Assembly (NCBI GenBank): GCA_963728985.1
Contig: CAVSME010000006.1
Coordinates: forward strand, 310,001-374,000
DNA from: DASXAI01 sp963728985
GTDB lineage: Bacteria; Actinomycetota; Acidimicrobiia; Acidimicrobiales; Ilumatobacteraceae
Reading direction: 5' to 3'
DNA length: 64,000 bases
The notes below the pieces were generated by a model that ran no database searches, had not been told where the DNA came from, and worked only from the letters and a program-made list of their open reading frames with translations. Positions within the stretch are counted from its first letter, which is position 1. Each line of letters begins with the position of its first letter. This document shows positions 59,316 to 64,000 of this stretch, piece after piece. The translations under genes were made by a program, and so were the position numbers.

Positions 59316-60314
59316 TCAGAACACGATCGTCCAGCCCTCCTTGCGGGCGGCGTCGGCGGTGTAGGCGACGCCGTCGACCTTGAGACCGCCGGCGTCGAGG
59401 AGGGTGATGGCGCCGCCGCTGTTGCCGAGCTGCACCTCGGCGGGCAGGGGCACGGTGACGGTGGCGCCGGGTGCCAGGCGCACGTCGGCTGCAGGACACG
59501 TCCGCTTCATGCGGTCGGCCAGGTGCCAGCCGGCGAGATCGACGACATCCGGCGAGGCGTTGAGGAGGGTGACCGTCTCGTGCTCGGGCGCCGGTCCCAC
59601 CGGGTTGGCGAGGGCGGCGACGATGCGGACGCTGGCGGTCGTGGGCGGGGTCGGCGGCACGTCGCCGAGCGCATGACCGGTGGTCTCATCGGTGTGCCAG
59701 ACCTGGCTCTGGAACGCAAGGAAGATGGCCACCCACCGCGACTCCGAAGGGAAGTGGAAGAGCAGCCCTCCGTCCTGCCACACGCCGTCGTCGTTGCGGA
59801 AGCGCTCGCTGTTGCCCTGGTTCATGTGGATGTCGTGCACGCCGTTGCCCGGCCGGAACCCGAAGACCTTGTCGGGCCCGCTGTCCTGCCAGCGCTGACC
59901 GAAGACGTAGGCCAGCGCGTCGGGCGCGGCGATGGCCCGGTCGGTGTAGCGGTCCAACCGGTCGGCGAGATCGTTGTCCGGTCCGGCGACGCTCGGCGGG
60001 AGCGGGCGCATGAGCGTCCGGTCGAACAGGTTGCCGCGGATGAAGTCGAGGTTCGCAGCCCCTGGCTTCGACGGCAGATCGGTCCAGCCGCTCGTCGCCG
60101 GCAGGAGGTCGGTGATGGGATGGCGGAAGTCGTCGTCGGCGAAGTACAGGAGCTCTGAGGGCGATTCCTGCGACAGGACGTTCACTGCAATGCGGAACTC
60201 GGTGCCGCTGTCGTCGAGCATGCGCAGTTGGTAGTGGGGCGTTCCGCTCGTGGCATCCTCGCGACGCTTGCCCACGATGCGGGCGCTGAGCACCCCATAG
60301 GAATTCAAGGCCAT
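59316..60314 (-). CDS. DUF2278-domain protein with C-terminal lamin-tail (LTD) domain
   Basis: 332 residues from the ATG at 60314. Residues 1-~215 match the DUF2278/YukJ pattern: NSYGVLSARIVGKRRE, YQLRMLDDSGTEFRIAVNVL and GNGVHDIHMNQGNS. Residues ~225-332 resemble a lamin-tail beta-sandwich: NPVGPAPEHETVTLLNASPD, VVDLAGWHLAD and the ITLLDAGGLKVDGVAY edge. No signal peptide is seen. Function of DUF2278 is unknown; LTDs often bind nucleic acid or surfaces. Domain calls are from pattern only. Confidence 0.65.
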   Translation of the reverse strand: MALNSYGVLSARIVGKRREDATSGTPHYQLRMLDDSGTEFRIAVNVLSQESPSELLYFADDDFRHPITDLLPATSGWTDLPSKPGAANLDFIRGNLFDRTLMRPLPPSVAGPDNDLADRLDRYTDRAIAAPDALAYVFGQRWQDSGPDKVFGFRPGNGVHDIHMNQGNSERFRNDDGVWQDGGLLFHFPSESRWVAIFLAFQSQVWHTDETTGHALGDVPPTPPTTASVRIVAALANPVGPAPEHETVTLLNASPDVVDLAGWHLADRMKRTCPAADVRLAPGATVTVPLPAEVQLGNSGGAITLLDAGGLKVDGVAYTADAARKEGWTIVF

Positions 60315-60391
60315 CGCCTGCTCCTTCTCGCGCGGTCGATTCCTACAAGATCGGCGAGAGGGGCCGAAGATACGTGCGGCCCGGTTGGTGG

Positions 60392-60829
60392 TCAGCCCAC
60401 GAGGCGCACGTCGCCGATGTCGCGGACCTGCAGCGGCTCCTGCTCCCACCCGTACGACCACGTGTAGACGAGGTGGCCGGGCTCGGGCACCTCCAGGCGG
60501 ATGGCCATGGGGAACGGTGCGGCGCCGTCGGCGGCCGGGAAGTAGCCGGGCTCGGTCTCCTTCAGCACGGTCGTGACCTCGGCGTGGCTGTGCGAGGTGA
60601 CGAGCACGAGGCCGTCCATCCCGCGCGCCAGGATGGCGTGCTCGTGGTGGACGATGCCGTTCGTGGCCGACAGGACCTCGTACGCCATCATCACGCCCGA
60701 CCCGCCCGGCAGCGCCGTGATCTCGACGCGGGCGATGGACGGGGGCTCGCCCGAGGCGTCGTGCGGACCGGCCTGGGCGCCGACGTACAGCCCCGGCTTG
60801 CTCAGCAGTAGCTCGACGAGGTCAGCCAT
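60392..60829 (-). CDS. Hypothetical lipocalin-like beta-barrel protein
   Basis: 145 residues from the ATG at 60829, with GGGAGGAGACGAC just upstream. The sequence alternates beta strands (ARVEITALPGGSGVMMAYEV, DGLVLVTSHSHAEV, MAIRLEVPEPGHLVYTWSYG) without a signal peptide. This suggests a small ten-stranded barrel of the nitrobindin/FABP sort. No ligand residues can be pointed out. It is divergent from the carboxyltransferase gene. Confidence 0.5.
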   Translation of the reverse strand: MADLVELLLSKPGLYVGAQAGPHDASGEPPSIARVEITALPGGSGVMMAYEVLSATNGIVHHEHAILARGMDGLVLVTSHSHAEVTTVLKETEPGYFPAADGAAPFPMAIRLEVPEPGHLVYTWSYGWEQEPLQVRDIGDVRLVG

Positions 60830-60911
60830 GTCGTCTCCTCCCACGCATGTGCGCCGTGTCGGTCCTGAACCTACCCTGCCCCTGACCGGTCGTTGACAGG
60901 AGGACAGCACC

Positions 60912-62469
60912 GTGCCGTGGTCGAGTGAGCTGGAGGAGTTGGAGCGCCGGGCCGCCTTCGCGCGGGCGATGGGCGGTGACGAAGGCGTCGCCCGCCAACG
61001 CAGCCTCGGCAAGCTGACCGTGCGCGAGCGCATCGCCACGCTCATGGACCCCGGTTCGTTCCGCGAGTTCGGTGGCCTGCGGGGCGACGCCAGCTACGAC
61101 GACGACGGCGAGCTGCGTCACGTCCTGCCCCGGGCCCAGGTCGACGGCATGGGCCGCATCGACGGTCGCAAGGTGGTCGTGATGGGCGGCGACTTCACCG
61201 TGCGCGGCGGGTCCGGCCGAGGCGTGCACGGCGGGCTGGGGGAGGAGCTCAGCGTGGCCGAGCGGGCCCTCGAATGGCGACTGCCGTACGTGCGGCTGCT
61301 CGACTCGGCCGGGGGCAGCGTGCGCGGCTTCGAGGATCTCGGGCGGACCTACCTGCCCGACGGCAACATCTGGACCACGATCGACATCCGGCTGCTGAAC
61401 GTGGCGCCGGTCGTGTCGGCCATCCTCGGCTCGGTCGCCGGCCTGCCGGCGGTGCATGCCGTGCTCGCCCACTTCAACGTCATGACGCGCCGGAACGCCC
61501 AGGTGTTCCCCGGAGGTCCGCCCGTCGTGAAGGCAGCCCTCGGCGAGACCATCACCAAGGAGGAGCTGGGCGGCCCCGAGATCCACGTGCAGCAGAGCGG
61601 CACCGTCGACAACCTCGCCGAGGACGAGGAGGACGCCTTCGCGCAGAATCCGGCGCTTCCTCTCCTACCTGCCGGCCAGCGTCGACGAGCTGCCGCCCCG
61701 CCACGAACCGTGCGGCGCGGACCCGACCCGCGCCCTCGCGATGCGCAGCGTCGTGCCCGAGAACCCCAGGCGGCCGTTCGACCCGCGCCGGCTCATCGAG
61801 CTCGCTGTCGACGACGGGTCGTTCTTCGAGATCGCCCCGCGCTACGGGCGGGCGCGCGTCACAGGCCTCGCACGCGTCGACGGCTACCCGGTCGGGGTCA
61901 TGGCCAACAACCCCACCTTCGGCGGCTCGACGGACGTGGCGGTCGGGCAGAAGGTCATCCGCCTGCTCCAGCTGTGCGACACGTTCCACCTCCCGATCAT
62001 CGACTTCGCCGACGAGCCTGGGCTGATGGTCGGGATCGAGTCGGAGAGGCTCGGCATCGAACGGGCCGGCGCCCGGCTGCTGTGCACGGTCGTCGACAGC
62101 CGCATGCCCTGGCTGGTCGTCGTGGTCCGGCGCCTGTTCGGCGTCGGCGGCCAGGCCCACCACCGGCCGAGCGGCATGTTCCGGCGGGTCGCGTGGCCGT
62201 CGGCCAGCTGGGGCTCGATGCACATCGTCGGGGGCACGTCGGCCGCCTACCGCCGGGAGATCGCCGAGGCGCCTGACCCGGCGGCCAAGCAGGCCGAGAT
62301 CGAGCGCCGGCTGCAGCAGCTGGCGTCGCCCTTCCGGACCGCCGAAGCGACGGGGCAGGACATCATCGATCCCGCCGACACGCGCGAGCTGCTGATCGAC
62401 TTCGTGCACGACGCCCAGCGGGTCCTGGCCACCCAACTCGGCCCGCCCCCGGTCCCCTACCGGCCCTAG
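60912..62469 (+). CDS. Acyl-CoA carboxylase carboxyltransferase (beta) subunit, frameshifted
   Basis: Start GTG at 60912. The first part reads RQRSLGKLTVRERIATLMDP, RLLDSAGGSVRGFEDLGR and GGPPVVKAALGETITKEELG. At 61647-61648 an extra A (CAGAATCCGG) shifts the frame. The continuation SYLPASVDELPPRHEP ... PLIIDFADEPGLMVG-type carboxyltransferase C-terminus runs to 62469. Corrected, it is ~519 residues, normal for AccD/PccB/MccB. It needs a separate biotinylated alpha subunit, none of which lies beside it. Substrate might be propionyl-, methylcrotonyl- or geranyl-type CoA. Confidence 0.8.
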
Positions 62470-63509
62470 AGGAGCTCCTGGTCCATCCACACCATGTCGC
62501 GCAACGGGATGCCGTTCTCCTCGATGCCCTCGGGGTACCCGCGCGCCGGGCTGAAGAAGTCACGCTCGATCTTCCAGAGGCGGAAGCCGGCCTTCTGGTA
62601 GTACGCCAGCTGGCCGACGCCGGCGCTGCTCGTGCCGACGATGACTCGCCCCACGCCACGCGCTCGCAGTTCGCCGAGCACGGAGCGGAGCATGTGGGTG
62701 CCGAAACCCTGTCCGTGCCGGGACTCCTCGACCGCGACCGCCTTCAATTCGACCGATCCGTCGGGTTCGTCGATGGCGAGGATCATGCCGACCGGCCGGC
62801 CGTCGGGCACGTCGAAGGCGAAGAGCGTGCCGTGCTGGTAGTACGCGCGGACCTGCTCCTCGGAGTCGTCGGCGAGGAACAGGAGCGGTAGGTACGCGTC
62901 CCGCTCGGGGCCAGCGGCGACGACGCGCATCGTCGTGTCGTGCACGGTCGTCAAACTCCCTGGAGCGGTCAGCAGCGCGTCGATCGTCAGCGCGATCTGG
63001 GCCCGCACCTCGGCATCGGCGATGAGGCCGTCGGGACCGACCTGCTCCCGCGACACCGGCACGTGGCGGCAGGCGCTCTCGACGACGCGAGCCTGCACGT
63101 AACCGAGCACCGTCGCCAGCGTGGCGTGCGCGGCGTGCCCCCGATCGGGATCGACGTTCACGTTCACCCACGCCACCGGCTTGTCCGTCAGCACGATGGC
63201 GCCCACCATCCAATCGAGCAGGTTCTTGAAGGAGCCGGGGAGCGTGCCGGCGTACTCGGGGGTGCAGAACAGCACCGCGTCCGCCGCCGCCACCTTTCGA
63301 CGGAGGGCGACGACCGGTTCCGGCAGGGGATCGCGGTCGTCGTCGGGGTTGAAGTGGGGGAGGATGGCCACGCTCGGCCAGCAGTCGATGGTGACATCAC
63401 CGCCAGTCGCGACGGCCGCCGTCCGGCACAGCGCCGAGTTGGTCGATCCGTGCCGGGTGCTGCCCGAGATGACGAGCACCCGTCGGGCGGCCGTTTCGTT
63501 CGCAGACAT
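62466..63509 (-). CDS. NADPH-dependent FMN reductase fused to GNAT acetyltransferase
   Basis: 347 residues from the ATG at 63509. Residues 1-~190 are a flavodoxin-fold FMN reductase: RVLVISGSTRHGSTNSALCR, VLFCTPEYAGTLPGSFKNLL and DWMVGAIVLTDKPVAWVNV. Residues ~200-347 are a GNAT domain: VELKAVAVEESRHGQGFGTH with the acetyl-CoA loop RHGQGFG, and GTSSAGVGQLAYYQKAGFRL. Both halves look complete. The fusion suggests a flavin-dependent step coupled to acetylation, or detoxification of nitro or quinone compounds. It converges on the carboxyltransferase gene with a 4-bp overlap. Confidence 0.82.
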   Translation of the reverse strand: MSANETAARRVLVISGSTRHGSTNSALCRTAAVATGGDVTIDCWPSVAILPHFNPDDDRDPLPEPVVALRRKVAAADAVLFCTPEYAGTLPGSFKNLLDWMVGAIVLTDKPVAWVNVNVDPDRGHAAHATLATVLGYVQARVVESACRHVPVSREQVGPDGLIADAEVRAQIALTIDALLTAPGSLTTVHDTTMRVVAAGPERDAYLPLLFLADDSEEQVRAYYQHGTLFAFDVPDGRPVGMILAIDEPDGSVELKAVAVEESRHGQGFGTHMLRSVLGELRARGVGRVIVGTSSAGVGQLAYYQKAGFRLWKIERDFFSPARGYPEGIEENGIPLRDMVWMDQELL

Positions 63510-63525
63510 CCCGTTCGGCAACGCA

Positions 63526-64000
63526 TCAGTGCGCCCTGGTGTTCCCCGTCCTGGTCGAGCGCTCGACGCCGGCGAGGAAGGACTCGACCATCGCGTTGAA
63601 CGCCGCCGGCTCCTCGAGGTTGATGGCGTGGCCCGTACGAGGATCGGATCCACAGCGCCGAGCCGGGAATGGCCTGCTTGAGCATCAGGTTCGTCTCCAG
63701 GCAGGGTGCGTCCTCGTCGCCCAGTGCCAGCAGGACCGGCGTCGTCATCGCCGCGAACTGCTCCTGGAAGTCATAGAGCGATGGACGCAACGCCTGGTAG
63801 CGGCTCATGGTGTTGGCCATCCCAAGTGGCGAGTGCTCGTGCAGGTGGTCCATGAACTCCTGCCACGAGCGCGGGCTCTTGCGCAGGAGTTGGACGCGCG
63901 TCGGTCCATGACCGATCTCGTCGGCCATCGCCGGCATGCCCCGTTTCAGGAAGCCGGCGGCGACGGCGGCGGCGACGGTCGGCCATTGGTCGCGGTCGCC
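63526..64000 (-). CDS. Alpha/beta-hydrolase fold protein, partial at right edge and frameshifted
   Basis: The frame enters from the right edge and reads MADEIGHGPTRVQLLRKSPR, then FQEQFAAMTTPVLLALGDED. The latter is the strand and Asp of the catalytic triad. An extra base near 63646 shifts the frame. The corrected ending WIDPRTGHAINLEEPAAFN carries the catalytic-His segment, and ERSTRTGNTRAH ends at the stop at 63526. The nucleophile elbow lies beyond the window. Probable small ester or lactone hydrolase in the 3-oxoadipate enol-lactonase-like group. Confidence 0.65.

Noticed and set aside
1..64000. Many long antisense or shifted open frames in this G+C-rich DNA
   Set aside because: They are Arg/Ala/Pro-rich shadows of genes on the other strand or frame and lack family motifs or ribosome-binding sites.

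Overview
The window is 64 kb of very G+C-rich DNA with dense, short-spaced genes. It reads as a chromosome segment of an actinobacterium. Supporting signs are several luciferase-like (LLM) flavin/F420 oxidoreductases, an F420-type nitroreductase, an NDMA-dependent (mycofactocin-type) alcohol dehydrogenase, a single-chain acyl-CoA carboxylase, SigE-type and AfsR-type regulators, and an actinobacterial-type LexA box. Secreted modules with the YLTAYPCG/PTASN pattern suggest the class Acidimicrobiia, but that placement is inference. I saw no rRNA, tRNA, CRISPR array, insertion sequence or prophage.

Layout. 1-9 kb: the 5' part of an AfsR-type regulator, small VOC, EthD and monooxygenase-like proteins, two LLM oxidoreductases and a CitE-like lyase. 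8.6-12.9 kb: nitrogen module glnB-glnD-amt. 12.9-16.1 kb: a coupled aconitase-family/lyase operon in decay, then an alcohol dehydrogenase. 16-30 kb: a fused acyl-CoA carboxylase, an unusual metzincin-like protein beside a predicted beta-propeller, a methyltransferase, an amidohydrolase, a double CoA-transferase, and a UvrD-like helicase whose start codon lies inside a perfect LexA box. 30-42.5 kb: LLM oxidoreductase, CAP-domain secreted protein, HATPase, sigma factor with membrane partner, two divergent ABC substrate-binding lipoproteins, and many gene remnants. 42.6-48 kb: a Baeyer-Villiger monooxygenase fused to an esterase, methyltransferase, enoyl-CoA hydratase and small oxidoreductases. 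48-58 kb: a signalling island with an FtsX permease, MBL hydrolase, cyclic-nucleotide-binding protein, response regulator fused to a nucleotidyl cyclase, ABC ATPase, sensor kinase and two more response regulators. 58-64 kb: TetR/SRPBCC pair with a palindromic operator, DUF2278-lamin-tail protein, second acyl-CoA carboxylase carboxyltransferase, FMN reductase-GNAT fusion, and a partial alpha/beta hydrolase.

How they work together. Much of the metabolic content fits degradation of acyl-CoA, ketone and ester compounds: BVMO-esterase, CoA-transferase, two carboxylases, enoyl-CoA hydratases, CitE-like lyase, LLM enzymes. The 51.5-57.5 kb genes can be read as one circuit: sensor kinase to response regulator-cyclase to cyclic nucleotide to a CNB protein, with an ABC/FtsX transporter alongside. 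That circuit is inference from gene order and conserved residues.

Two features of the raw sequence matter to any user. First, about ten genes carry single-base frameshifts, mostly in short homopolymer runs, which may be sequencing errors. Second, at least seven loci are scarred by larger deletions, leaving gene remnants that read errors cannot explain. Three copies of a roughly 48-bp palindromic repeat sit between genes at 29.8, 45.2 and 50.6 kb.
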